Shown in pieces: positions 33,657 through 45,027 of a DNA stretch of 64,000 bases. The position numbers and the translations under genes were made by a program. Below the pieces are notes generated by a model. It saw only the letters and a program-made list of their open reading frames with translations. It searched no databases and was not told where the DNA came from. The DNA is from Rhabdophis nuchalis (lineage: Eukaryota > Chordata > Lepidosauria > Squamata > Natricidae): positions 16,658,019-16,722,018 of the forward strand of contig CM077651.1 of NCBI GenBank assembly GCA_039707465.1, read 5' to 3'. Position 1 is the first letter of the stretch. Every line of letters starts with the position of its first letter.

Positions 33657-35159
33657 CTACTGCCATGCCATGCCATAATTAGTAGATTTCCATGAACAAA
33701 TTTGAACTGAAGGAAATCCTTCGGTTTGGAGGCAAAGAATGTACTAAGGAACCAACTTTTTAAATCAAGCAATCTACCAATCAATCAATCATCAATCAAT
33801 CAATATCTGGGATTGACTTTGATTTAGAAGGGAGAAAATGTTTCAGAATATGCAGGGTTGCTATTTTCTCCCCTTTCAGCATCTCCTTAGAAGTTCTTTA
33901 ATTCAAAGAGGTTATCCATATCTGGTTCAAAAGTATATTTTTAAGTAAAGTGAACTTTTCAAATCAAAGGAATCCCGTGTACAATTCTAAAGTGAAGCAT
34001 CAAATTGAGTGGGCCTGATCTTGCTGAATAAAAGCAATAATTTGAACTGAAACTGATTCACACAAGCTGAATATGGAGAATATTCGCAGCAAGGAAAGAA
34101 AGCTCGATGCAAAAAACCTAATGCTTGACATTTTTTTTCTGCAAAAAGAAGGATCACTTCTTTTTTCCAGAAATGTAATTGCAGTTGTAAGTTAAACACT
34201 AGGATCAAGATTATCAGATCCTTTAGATAATGATTCCCCCCCTCTCACTACCAATCAGAAGTAGTTACAAATTAATCAGTTCTACTTTAATTAGCCAATT
34301 ATTTTACATGACGTTTTAATTCTATTCTGAAATTTTTATTTTCCAGTCCTAATTAGTTTTTTGTCTCATTCTAATTAAACATTTAATTAAAACATTTGCT
34401 CCTTTTTGTGGTGAAATGATGCGTGAAAGATAAATATGGTAAGCAACTAAATTGGACCCTTTTGTCTTTTTTGGTTTTTTTTTTCTTCATGTCTTGGTAT
34501 TTATTCAAGATCATCTGAAAATAGGATTTAGATTGCACGATCTCCTTCAAATAAACTCTATCTTTGGAATGGAATGTGAGTAAAATCTCCTTTAAAAAAG
34601 AATGGAGTTGAAAAGAATATATTGGCACAGCAACATGCATTATGATAGATTACAGGCTATGGCTACATTTGGGCCAAATTAGAGATTATTTTAATTATGT
34701 AATTAGCACAATTGATAATGATGCTAAAAACACAAACCATAACACCAAGAGCACTGGGTGTGAGGATTAAATAATGTTGGGGGGAAGCGAATAATGCAGA
34801 TATAATCTTTCTCATCTTGGTGATTATTTCTGTGGACAAATAATTCTCAGTCAGTAATTAATCCCACAACAGCGATAAAGCAGACTAGATAGGAATTTCA
34901 TTTAACGCTCATCTAAAACGTATTGGACCCTATTTGCCTAAGAGATACAATAGGAAGTATTATCTTGATATGTGGTCTTATTTTAACATTTTCATTTGTT
35001 TGAGGTACTGTGTTGTCAATTCTTCCATTAGAAAGCTTTTGTAATCGATTTAGGCTAGTTCTGCCACTGATCCATATCTAAATAGTCATATATTTCCATC
35101 TACACTGGAATATGGTCATATGTATTTTATTTTTGTTCTTGTTTATACACTATGGAACC
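33657..35159. other. Unassigned AT-rich sequence
   Basis: A short (CAAT)n lies at 33770-33805. No gene or other repeat was recognised in 1.5 kb. Confidence 0.5.
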
Positions 35160-35378
35160 AAGAGAAGCATGGTAACTTGGGGGTGAAAACTCTTCCCATT
35201 TGGAAGGTTGAATCTTAAGTAGCGGCAGATGTTTCTCTCCTAGGCACGAAGAAAAAAATATCTGCTGTGAACTCTGAGTGGTGTCAGGAAGGGTATCTGG
35301 CCAGTAAACGCTCAACTTCATCCAGCCATTCTGACTCCACCCCGAATTAAAGGATTATACAGTCATTAAAAGGGAGTT
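35160..35378 (+). mobile_element. 'gaagggcat' SINE, complete
   Basis: It has a degenerate tRNA-like head, then 'gcggcagatgtttctctcc', 'gtgtcaggaagggtatctgg', 'gactccaccccgaattaa' and 'aaaagggag'. It is the uninterrupted counterpart of 29810-31165. Confidence 0.72.
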
Positions 35379-35724
35379 ACATATTATGGAATTAATATAT
35401 ATTATGGAATTATCCCTGAAATAGTTATATCTACAATGAATGCTCCAGATATTATATGATTGGGTAACCAATCTAGAAACACAGATGCTTTGCAGCATAT
35501 ATATTTTTTAAAAAAAAATTCATTGTGTTTATTTTCCCATAAATCATTTTTCCCAAGATTTCTTACTCTTCCCCCCCAGAAACTGGTGTGCATCATGAAG
35601 TTATAATTGGATCCAGCTAATAACAATATTCAAGTCCAAGATAGAAAGACCTGCAGAGATACTGCCTTTTAGTAAATAAAAAAATCCCTATATGAATTAT
35701 CTTACCAGTGTATCATACATACAT
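35379..35724. other. Unassigned sequence
   Basis: Nothing was recognised. Confidence 0.4.
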
Positions 35725-36235
35725 ATGATAACAGAGTTGGAAGGGACCTTGGAGGTCTTCTAGTCCAACCCCCCACCTAGGCAGGAAGCCCTATACCGTT
35801 TCAGACAAATAGCTATCCAACATTCTCTTAAAGACTTCCAGTGTTGGGGCATTCACAACTTCTGGGGGCAAGCTGTTCCACTGACCAATTGTTCTCACTG
35901 TCAAGAAATTTCTCCTCAGTTCTAAGTTGGTTAGTTTCCATCCATTGCTTAGTTTCCATCCATTGCTTCTTGTTCTGCCCTCAGGTCCTTTGGAGAATAG
36001 TTTGACTCCTTCTTCTTTGTGGCAACCCCTGAGATATTGGAACACTGCTATCATGTCTCCCCTGGTCCTTCTTTTCATTAAAGTAGACATACCCAGTTCC
36101 TGCAACCTCTTCATATGTTTTAGCCTCCAGTCCCCTAGTCATCTTTGTTGCTTTTCTATGCACTCTCTCTAGAGTCTCCACATCTTTTCTACATTGTGGC
36201 AACCAAAACTGAATGCAGTATTCAGACCTTAGTAT
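35725..36235 (-). mobile_element. CR1 LINE 3' end
   Basis: The minus strand reads [40 protein letters not shown] and SYLSETV. An 18-bp tandem duplication (35931-35948 and 35949-35966, 'ttagtttccatccattgc') adds six codons in frame. The 3' UTR reads 'accttggaggtcttctagtc'. Confidence 0.92.
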
Positions 36236-37434
36236 TGTTCAAATGTTTTTCTTACCCAAAGTCGAAATTCCAAGTGCAGTACGAGCCCAATGTTACTATA
36301 GAATTTATAGCCAACAATTATCAGCTGAAATAACTGTGGCCTGGAATCTGCATTGCATAGCAATGGTAATTGCTATGAATAATTAAGGAAACCACCATAA
36401 ATTTTAATGGCGGTGAATTGATATAAGGCTACATCCTGTGAGTCTCCGTAATGGAAAAAAAAGAGAAGCAGTCTTAAAAATAAATACATAAAAATTGCTT
36501 ATGTATTTATTTTTAATTTAAAAACAAACCGCACATTACTCTCACGTCCCCACAAAATCATGTTTAAACCATCAACATGTGCTTCATTTATTCAGTATTA
36601 AGCTACCATTTGAAAGGTAAATAACTTCTCATGATTCTGAAAGGAAAAAAAAAGTCCAATTTTTCTTGATACACAAACAGAAACTGTTTAAAATATTGTT
36701 TATGAATTTTCTTCCAGTAGACATAACTTATTCATCATACAAAATACTACAATGAAACAACAAAGGAAATGCATTAATGCATGGATTTTCCTCACAGTAA
36801 AGTTGGCGAGGCAACTTTGAGAAAAGCAATATGTGCTTCTAGAGTTTGCTTAATAATGAATCGCTTACATCATAGCATAAGTCTCTGCTTCTGCCCTTGG
36901 TAACAATTTCTCTTAACAAGATGGAGAAAAGACAAGCCTTTCAAGATGGAAAATTGACTCACTTGTTAATCAAGTCTGATTAGTCTAGAAGACAGGCAAC
37001 TGTTGTTAAAAGCAATATTTGGGGGGGGGGGGGGCGGGAATCATCACAGAAACTTTGCTACAGCTCTTCTTCCCATGAAGACTTTAATGCCAAAGTGAGG
37101 CAGTTTTGTGACATCTAACAAAAGTTACCAAAAAAAAAAAGAAAAAAAGGAATGAAATAACATCTTCTTTGGCTTTAGTCCGGTCTCCAGTGCTCAAAAT
37201 GACAGGTTGCATGAATGTTAATACATTAGACTTGCAAATCATCTCAGCAAAGGGAAAGAGTTTCTTCATTTGATTTGGCCTGGATGCAGTGAGGATTGTC
37301 TCAAATGGCAATCCATTTGTATGGCTTTTTTTTTTAAGTGAAATTGAACTTTTTCTAAATCATAAAATATGGGAAATGATTGGAAATGTATACTGACAAA
37401 TGAAGACAAATATACGTGTCCCAGGATAATGTTG
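36236..37434. other. Unassigned sequence with a poly-G run
   Basis: A run of 14 G, then CGGG, lies at 37021-37038. Nothing else was recognised. Confidence 0.45.
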
Positions 37435-37615
37435 CAGGATTCAATCTGAGTCGGTCACCGGGACCAGAAGTGTTATTTTCTGAGCTTTCAGACTCATGCT
37501 GGAGCTCATCCTCAGGGAACCAGAGAGAAGTTCCCTGAGGATGGGCTCCAACATGAGTCTAAAAGCTCAGAAGCCAACACCTCTGGTCCAGGTGACCAAC
37601 CCAGGTTGAATCCTG
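37435..37615. mobile_element. Palindromic retroelement end, family P2 (hammerhead-like core on both strands)
   Basis: A long palindrome with ends 'caggattcaa' and 'ttgaatcctg'. Minus strand: CTGAGGA (37515-37509), 19 nt, then GAAA (37489-37486). Plus strand: CTGAGGA (37535-37541), a stem with CTC/GAG at its top, then AAAA (37561-37564). Probably a Penelope-like terminal repeat (inference). Confidence 0.65.
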
Positions 37616-37752
37616 CCATTGATACTGACTCCACATGCCATTTTAAATGTTTGTTAAAGAATAATTGAACAGACTACTGAAGACCTGATGGAAGATGGAA
37701 AATACTTGGAAATGGAGAGACATCCTTGACCATTTCATTACTAAATAAGTTT

Positions 37753-38010
37753 ACCATGTTTTCCCAGAAATAAGACATGGTCTTATTTTCTTTTAACCCC
37801 TGAAATAAGCAGTTGGCCTTATTTTTTGGGAGGTCTTATTATTTGTGAGGTGGAGGAGGTGGTGAACGTGGTCATCTCATGGCTGTTGCTGTATTGCAAT
37901 ATTTTGGGGAGGGCTTATTTTTTGGGGGATGACTTATTTTTAGTGCATGCGCTCAAAAGCCCAATTGGGCTGATTATCCAGGGAGATCTTTTTATCGGAG
38001 AAACAGGGTA
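37753..38010. mobile_element. Non-autonomous DNA transposon (AAATAAGAC-end family), TA-flanked
   Basis: It begins (TA)ccatgttttcccagaaataagac and ends in inverted orientation 'tcggagaaacaggg(TA)'. It is a shorter copy of the family at 24445-24872. TA duplication would fit Tc1/mariner-type targets (inference). Confidence 0.72.
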
Positions 38011-39205
38011 GAAACACCCAGATTTCATTGAAGTTGATTTCTGTTCAATTCCATTCTCATCAAACTGAGAAACTGATAAGACCTGGCCAGTAAATTGAAG
38101 GAATAATTCATCTATATAGCACTCCTTATGTTGTTTGCATCTAAACCAGTAGCCTCTCCTCTGCCCTCTCCACCCCTCCCCTCCTCTCTCCCCTCCCCTC
38201 CCATCCAACCCCAACCTATCCCATCCCACTCTACCACATCCCATCCTATCCCTTCTTCTTCAATCATATTATTTAATTTTGCTCATATATCCCACAATAA
38301 AATAATCTCTAAACTGCAATTTCAGCCTGTGTTGATTCTTGAAATCTCACCTATCCTTTCCAGGTCAAAAAATGCTGTCAAAGTTGATGCCTTGCATTAA
38401 TTTGATGCAGGGTGTCCCAGTAAAATGCCATTTTGCTACAAAATTTTGTAGAAACATGGAAACTCTTTTGAAAGTTGAAATAATTGTCTTACCTTACAAT
38501 CTCATCTAGAAACTGTCTGGTAATATTTGTATATTACTACATGTCTCTTGGCTTGATTTATCATCTTTATTATTACTCTGTCTTTACCAGGCACTTTTCA
38601 TTGCTACTAATTGTGAAATAATAAGGAGGTGTGTGTAACCAAATCTTTCAGGGATTATTTGTTGTGATACACCTTATATTGGATCTAAGAGGTGTTCCAC
38701 AAAGCATTTGATCTTATCCCCAGCAACAATGATTCATTTTGTGGAGCTCTATCATTTCCAATTAAGGATTACATGCAGTGATGATGATTTGCTTCCCTGC
38801 AGCTCTGAGTTCCATTAGAGATTCAATTATTAAAAAAAAGGGTGAAGCTTAATTAAATAAACGTAATTAAAAATAAATTAACCCTTATTTCATGGAACAG
38901 CCTAAGAGTTTCATCTTGACAAAGGAATGTGCAAACCCCATCATGTTTTCTCTCTCTAACAAATGTCTTGGAATGTTAGATTTATTCATATTTCAGATCA
39001 GGTATTTTGCCATCCTGGAAAAATAAATGACTTAATAGATGAGTAACAGGATGCTGTTCGGCAACTAGAATTGGAATATTTATGGAATTCAAACATAGTG
39101 AAGAGTAAACAAGAGCTATAAAATAGAAGAGTCAAAAAGGGATTATAGTAAAGGAGAAAAAAAAATCAAGTTCACCAAAGAAAGTGGAATCAATTTCATA
39201 TTTGT
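38011..39205. other. Unassigned sequence with a pyrimidine-rich tract
   Basis: CTCCCC and CCCATC repeats fill 38150-38255. Nothing else was recognised. Confidence 0.45.
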
Positions 39206-39350
39206 CCCAAAGGTGCTTTTTCAAGAAGCAACTGGACTTTCTGGTTTTTCATTGAAGATGTTTGACTTCTCAATACAGGAAGCTTTTTCAGCTCTCAGAC
39301 AACCATGATGACTGAGAATCTGACTGGATGACTGAGAATCTCCATAGACA
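39206..39350 (-). mobile_element. Palindromic retroelement end, family P1, decayed
   Basis: It has 'cccaaaggtgctttttcaag' and, on minus, CTGAAAA in place of CTGAAGA and CAAAC in place of GAAAC. A 17-bp near-direct repeat ('actgagaatct') lies at 39310-39345. Confidence 0.55.
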
Positions 39351-39437
39351 AAGTCATACTTATTTTAATAGATGAATGCCAGTTTGGTGCTCTAGATAAG
39401 ATTGTACTTGGGGGCTATGAGCAATGGTCTTCCTTAA

Positions 39438-39620
39438 TGAAGAGGTGCAGTGGCTCATTGGCTTAATGATTCTGGAGATAGTCTTTGTTCCAGCAATTGA
39501 GTCCCACCATTGTTTGGCAGAGTAAGCTCCTATCAGTCGTCTCAGCTTCTGCCTCTTCAGTTCAAAAGTACTATGCAAGTAGACAAATAGGTACCACTTT
39601 GGTGGGAAGATGGAACAAAG
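39438..39620 (+). mobile_element. tRNA-derived SINE, 3'-truncated
   Basis: The head is 'gtggctcattggcttaatg', followed by 'gtctcagcttctgcc', 'caagtagacaaataggtacc' and 'actttggtgggaag', then the similarity is lost. Confidence 0.65.
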
Positions 39621-39928
39621 TCAGCATTTGATGTAGATTGTTAGAATTCTGCTGGTGATGGCTTTTTTGCTAGGCAGCTCTGGGGAATTGAGAGGGCCCT
39701 TGATCATTCTGCAGGAAAGCCACATCATCTTTCTTGTGCAGAGTAAGCTCAATTAATGTTCCTCACCTTGGAAAAAAAAGACAACCATGAGCCAAAGAGA
39801 GCTAGCAATCTTAGACAGCCAAACTAATATCCTGTATTAGCATTGAAGTCTCCTGGTTAATTAACATCATCATATGCTAAATAAATAAATGCCTTAATGA
39901 ATGGAAGGTGGCTTGGTGACTTTGAGCC

Positions 39929-39985
39929 TGCCTACCTACCTACCTACCTACTTACCTACCTACCTACCTACCTACCTACCTACCT
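39929..39985. repeat. (CCTA)n microsatellite
   Basis: About 14 CCTA/CTAC units with one CTTA variant. Confidence 0.95.
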
Positions 39986-40052
39986 GTTCCTCTCTCTGTG
40001 TGTCTAACCAACATCTCAAAATCATTATTTACAGTTATGTATACCTGAGTGG

Positions 40053-40407
40053 GAGCATATATTGTGGTGGCTCAGGGGCTAAGACACCAAGCTTGTCGAT
40101 CAGAAAGGTTGGCAATTCAGCAATTCGAATCCCTAGCGTGTGTAAAGGAGTGAGCTCCCGTTACTTGTCCCAGCTTCTGCCAACCTAACAGTTTGAAAGC
40201 TTGTAAAAATGCAAGAAAAAAAATAGGAACTACCTTTAGCGAGAAGGTAACAGCGTTCCGTGCACCTTCTGCATTTAGCCATGCTGGCCACAATACCACG
40301 GAGAACATCTTTGGACAATGCTGCCTCTTTGGCTTTGAAATGGAGATGAGCACGGCCCCCTAGAGTCAGGAATGACTAGCATATATGTGTGAGGGGAACT
40401 TTTACCT
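40053..40407 (+). mobile_element. tRNA-derived SINE, full length, 13-bp TSD
   Basis: A box ggctcaggggctaagaca, B box 'aattcgaatcc', and the end 'ccccctagagtcaggaatga' then 'aacttttacc'. The TSD is tatacctgagtgg (40040-40052) and tatacctaagtgg (40408-40420), 12/13. Confidence 0.92.
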
Positions 40408-40420
40408 TATACCTAAGTGG

Positions 40421-41369
40421 AACAAATAAATATGGGATATACAATGTATCTAAAAATAAATGAACCAACCAATTGTTGAATTTGATATATCTAACACATT
40501 ATGTGAGCTTTTGTGAAACATATAGTTTGAGTCTGAAATTTTGCTATTTTTGTCATTTTTGCTATTTTTGTTAAACTATGAAAAACAGATAATCCTACTG
40601 ATATTATAGGAAGTAACTTTTTCTCACTGCATTATAATCCTAACAAATTTACCCTAAAGTTACTTTTTTTTCACTTAGACAGAAATTTATATCTGTACTC
40701 CAGCAACTTCAGATGAAATATTAATTATTTCACTGTGGTCATGGTGTTTGAATGTATTAGCAAATCTTTTTCAAGCCCTAATTTTAATTTTAAAACATAG
40801 AAAATAAACATGCATAACTTGCATCTATCATTACCATGAAGTTTATTTTACTGCATTTTTTTTAATATGAAAGTACTGCAGGGATGTTGCAATATCCATT
40901 TAAGTTTGATGCTGAAGCTTCTGCCTTTAGGAGGAACAAAATATCTACCTTCCTGATGATCATGGAAGAGAATAGTACCTACCAATGATCACTCTAAGTA
41001 AAAAAAATGCTTCGTTTGAATGAGAGTATACTGTCTACCACAAAACATTTTAACTATGTAAGCACCTTATGATGCTTTTATGAGCCAGCAAATCTTCCTT
41101 TTCTTATAAATTGCTTGCAGAGAAGCTGGAGAAGATCAAGGGACTCGCCTCATCTTTTTCCGACTTTGCAAGGTAATAGGAATTTTGCTTTACATTCCAA
41201 TCTTCAACTGGCTGGTTTTAATTCAAACACACCACAAACAGAAGCATTGTTCCATGATTTTATCACACTAAATTGAAACTATCAACTGTCTGAAAAATCT
41301 ATGATTCACCAGGATTTGGCACAGAAGGAAATGAGAATTGTTGTGGAAACATGGACACCTTTTAAGAGG
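40421..41369. other. Unassigned AT-rich sequence
   Basis: Nothing was recognised. Confidence 0.45.
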
Positions 41370-41383
41370 ATAGATAATTGAAT

Positions 41384-41550
41384 TCTGGGGTCCTTGATGC
41401 TCTCTGAGCTTGGTGGTTTTCTTGCAGACATTACATTACCAATCTAGTCACACCAGTGCATTAGTAATGAAACATCTCCAAGAAAAGTACCAAGCTCAGA
41501 AAGCATCAAGGACACCACAGTTCAACCATGAGCTACAAATATTCTCTTCT
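41384..41550. mobile_element. Palindromic retroelement, family P3, with 14-bp TSD
   Basis: Inverted arms 'ccttgatgctctctgagcttg' on the left and its reverse complement with small changes on the right. The TSD atagataattgaat at 41370-41383 and 41551-41564 is perfect, so this short element moved as a unit. The hammerhead-like cores are decayed. Confidence 0.8.
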
Positions 41551-41564
41551 ATAGATAATTGAAT

Positions 41565-43714
41565 GCTGGAAGAACAGCAAGTGGAGTAGGAGCTGGGAGA
41601 TGAGCTGCCAACATCATTGTCCCATTATGGACAATCCTGGCAAATTACCAGAATAGCAGATGTTTTTTTTCAATAAGAAGCTTTAAGCAACCTGATTGCT
41701 TAAAGTCCACCACATTTATTCTGAATCCAGTCGTGGAGAAAATAGATACTTATCATGCTGTGAAACTAATTTTCTGGATTTGCGCACATACACTGAACCA
41801 TACATTAGCTTCAGGGGTTGAGTTTGCCCAGTGGAATAGGCTAAATTGTCAACGGCTACTTTGCTCCATGGAAATACAATCACTGAGCTACACATTTGTT
41901 AAGTGCATATTAATTTTCTGCAGCATATTTCTTTCAGACTGAGTTTCAATATGATTCCCATTTTCATCATTTCCTTTCTGGATTTTTGTGACGCTCTACA
42001 TCCAACTGTAATACTTAAATTTGATTTGGGAAACACAGCTAGTACCACTAATTTATGGAACAGAAAACTGACTTCAGAAAACTGACTTGTATTTTATGTC
42101 TACTTCTTTTATTAATAACTACATGTTTGTATATTTTTTATTACAGTGTTCCTTGGCCTAAAGGCTGGAAATTCTACCTTTCAAAATAAAATTACAATTT
42201 TATCATCAACATACTTGCTTAGAAATAAGTCCTATAAATATAGTCGACCTCAATAAATCTGCATACATTCAAGCTGCAAATTTCCAAAAGATTATTTTAT
42301 TCATATGCAAATCTGTAAATCTAAATGGTTCATATTATTAATGATCTAAAAGAAAAATAATGTAAATAGCAGGCACAGCTCTTTCTGCTTAAAAGCAAGC
42401 ATTCGTGTTCTATTCTAACCTTGTGCCGAATAAGCACTGTTTAATTTAATGGAACTAACATGAATAAACACAGACATTCATTTAACATGGAGCAGAAATA
42501 AAACATAAATTATGTTGTGTTTCTTATTATTAGTAATGGTAGTAGTAGTATACCATTCCAGACAAGTGGCTGTCCAGTATCTTAAAAGCCTAATTTCCTA
42601 TAAAACAAATACATGGAAATAGTGTTTTGTTATAGTACTAGGCTAAGATTAATTTAAAAGATCCTTCTGGGATTTACACTGAAATACTCTTGTCCAAGAT
42701 TCTGATAATTACTAATAAGGAATTCACTAGATATGAATGGCTGAAGCGCAGCTATATCTGCATGTATATCTTATGTTTTTTAAAGATAAAAATCTATAAA
42801 AGTACTCTCATTTTTCCCCATGAATTTATTATTTTTTAACCTATAATTTTAGTTATACTTAGAAAAATACACACAAATCACTACATATTCTGGCCTACAT
42901 TAGTAAACAAACCTCAACTTGATATTTTAACATGAAAATTGCAAAACAAGATAAATTTGCTATACAGCATTTCATGAAATGCCTTCCCTCATCCATAATT
43001 TTTATGATTCTGACAATCTGAGGTGCTAATTTTCTCTTGTCAGAAAGATAATAATTTAGGATATTTTATATTAAAACAGGGATGGAGGTGAAAACAAAGG
43101 AATTTCATTTTTCAATTATAGTTGTGTTGGTAGTTTTTATGTCATGTACCCAGGAAAGTAACTCTTAAAATTTCAGAAAGAAAGAATTTTTGTGCAGTGT
43201 TTATGGCAAAAGTCAACTTCTCATGAAAATGCGTTCAAAGTTCTTCTCATAGATGCTTAGAAAGATGTAATGCTTAGTAATGGTATAATGCTTGTCCCTC
43301 AAATTGTCTAAAATAAATAAACCATGTTAGCATCAGTGCTATGAAAGATGAAATGAATCTTTAATGACAGTTCACAATTCAAATTGTGATTGATAAATAT
43401 AATGTTAAGTGCAATACCTGGAGGTAAAATCTGGCTTCATCTTTTCCATTCTAGAGTTTTAGGTAATTGTATTAATTAACTCTTAGGCATCTAAACCAAG
43501 AATTTAAAAAGTGTTGGTAAAAGATTCTTTATTACCTTAGATTGACTATCTAGCATCCCCAGATATGTTGGTGGATTGTCTCTCAGCAAAGCTACTGTAT
43601 TTCCCCAACAATTTCCTTTTCTGGCAGAAACATTTAAAGAATTCTAGAAAGAGTGCAGAGAAGAGCAACTAAAATGATACTAAAAGTTACCAGGTAACTT
43701 TTAATCCATTATAT
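41565..43714. other. Unassigned AT-rich sequence
   Basis: Only a 40-bp CR1 fragment (about 43637-43680, 'gaaagagtgcagagaagagc') was recognised in 2.1 kb. Confidence 0.5.
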
Positions 43715-44397
43715 TTGTTTACTAGCCGTTCCCAGCCACGCGTTGCTGTGGCCCAGTCTGGTTAAATGACCAACCAATCTGTGAGTAGATCTACACCTGC
43801 ACACACAAACACATACACACAACCACCGTATAACCCCCTACCTACCTACCTACCTACCTACCTACCTACCTACCTACCTACCTACTGTATTTCTCCCTCT
43901 CTCTATATATCCACCTACCTACAGTAACTACCTACCTATCTACTGTATTTCTCCCTCTCTCTATATATCCACCTACCTACCTACCTACCTACCTACCTAC
44001 CTACCTACCTACCTACCTACTGTATTTCTCCTTCTACCAACCTACCTACTGTATTTCTCCTTCTACCTACCTACCTACCTACCTACCTACCTACCTACCT
44101 ACCTACCTACTGTATTTCTCCTTGAATTTTATGGACAGAGTATTTTATGTCATAAAGGATGACATAATACCTGTGGCCCACTGCTCTCTCTGTATCCATC
44201 TACCTACCTTTTAAACAATTTTTTACATTTACGTTGCATGTACCTGGCACAGGTGTGACATCTACACAATCTATATATATCATTGGTACCGTATAGGAAA
44301 GGAATGTTGTGTGAAAATTTGGAAGCGATCAGGTGCAGTACTTTCAGAGATTAGCGGTTTTGAACAAACTCTTGTTACATTTTTATTTATATAGATA
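43715..44397 (+). mobile_element. Interspersed repeat ('cgcgttgctgtgg' family)
   Basis: It begins 'actagccgttcccagccacg' and ends 'ttttatttatatagata'. A related left end is at 55430 ('agctgataatctggcgttgc'). This end pair is common in animal genomes but I cannot name the superfamily. It contains the CTAC array below. Confidence 0.5.
43837..44125. repeat. (CTAC)n with an interspersed 'tgtatttctcc' unit
   Basis: Blocks of CTAC are separated five times by TGTATTTCTCC followed by TTCTAC or CTCTCTATATATCCAC. The higher-order unit varies from about 40 to 95 bp. Confidence 0.92.
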
Positions 44398-44654
44398 ATA
44401 CGAGAGAGAAAGAATACAGTTCCTAATTTCATCATCTCCTCTACTGAATGAAGAGCTCCATGGCACTTTAAAAACCAAGAGATTTTGATTTAAAAAATCT
44501 TCATAGATTATTCAAGAATCTACTTCTTGACTTCCTTGATCTTAAATTTCATCCACACATTGAAAGGTAGGCAAAAGAAGCCACAAAGAGAAAGAAAATG
44601 GAGGGCACATTCCAATTTATAATTATTCTGTTTCAAGCGATTGTTATATAGGGG

Positions 44655-44982
44655 AGTGGCTAAAACATATGAAGAACGGTTGCTGGAACTGGGTATATCT
44701 AGTCTGATAAAAAGAAGGACTAGGGGGTGACATGATAGCAGTGTTCCAATCTCTCAGAGGCTGCCACAAAGAAGAGGAAGTCAAACTATTCTCCAAAGCA
44801 CCTGAGGGCAGGGCAAGAAGCAATGGGTGGAAACGAATCAAGGAGAGAAGCAACTTAGAACTAAGGAGAAATTTCCTGACAGTTAGAACAATTAATCAGA
44901 ATAATTAATCCCTCCAGAAGTTGTAAATGCTCCAACACAAGGGGTGGGACTAGAAAACCTCAAAGGTCCTTTCCAACACTTC
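44655..44982 (+). mobile_element. CR1 LINE 3' end, internally deleted
   Basis: Reads the YEERLLELGISSL region, then RGDMIAVFQ after a 1-bp shift, and KLIKERSNLELRRNFLTVR-type sequence in pieces. The part for the Asn-Ser-Leu-Pro motif is lost at about 44895. The 3' UTR 'aaaggtcctttccaac' follows. Confidence 0.88.
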
Positions 44983-45027
44983 TATTCTATTCTATTCTAT
45001 TCTATTCTATTTTATTCTATTCTATTT
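44983..45027 (+). repeat. (TTCTA)n array at the CR1 3' end
   Basis: Nine TTCTA units with one TTTTA variant follow the CR1 directly. AATAG-type arrays behind CR1 ends are known from snakes. Confidence 0.95.
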
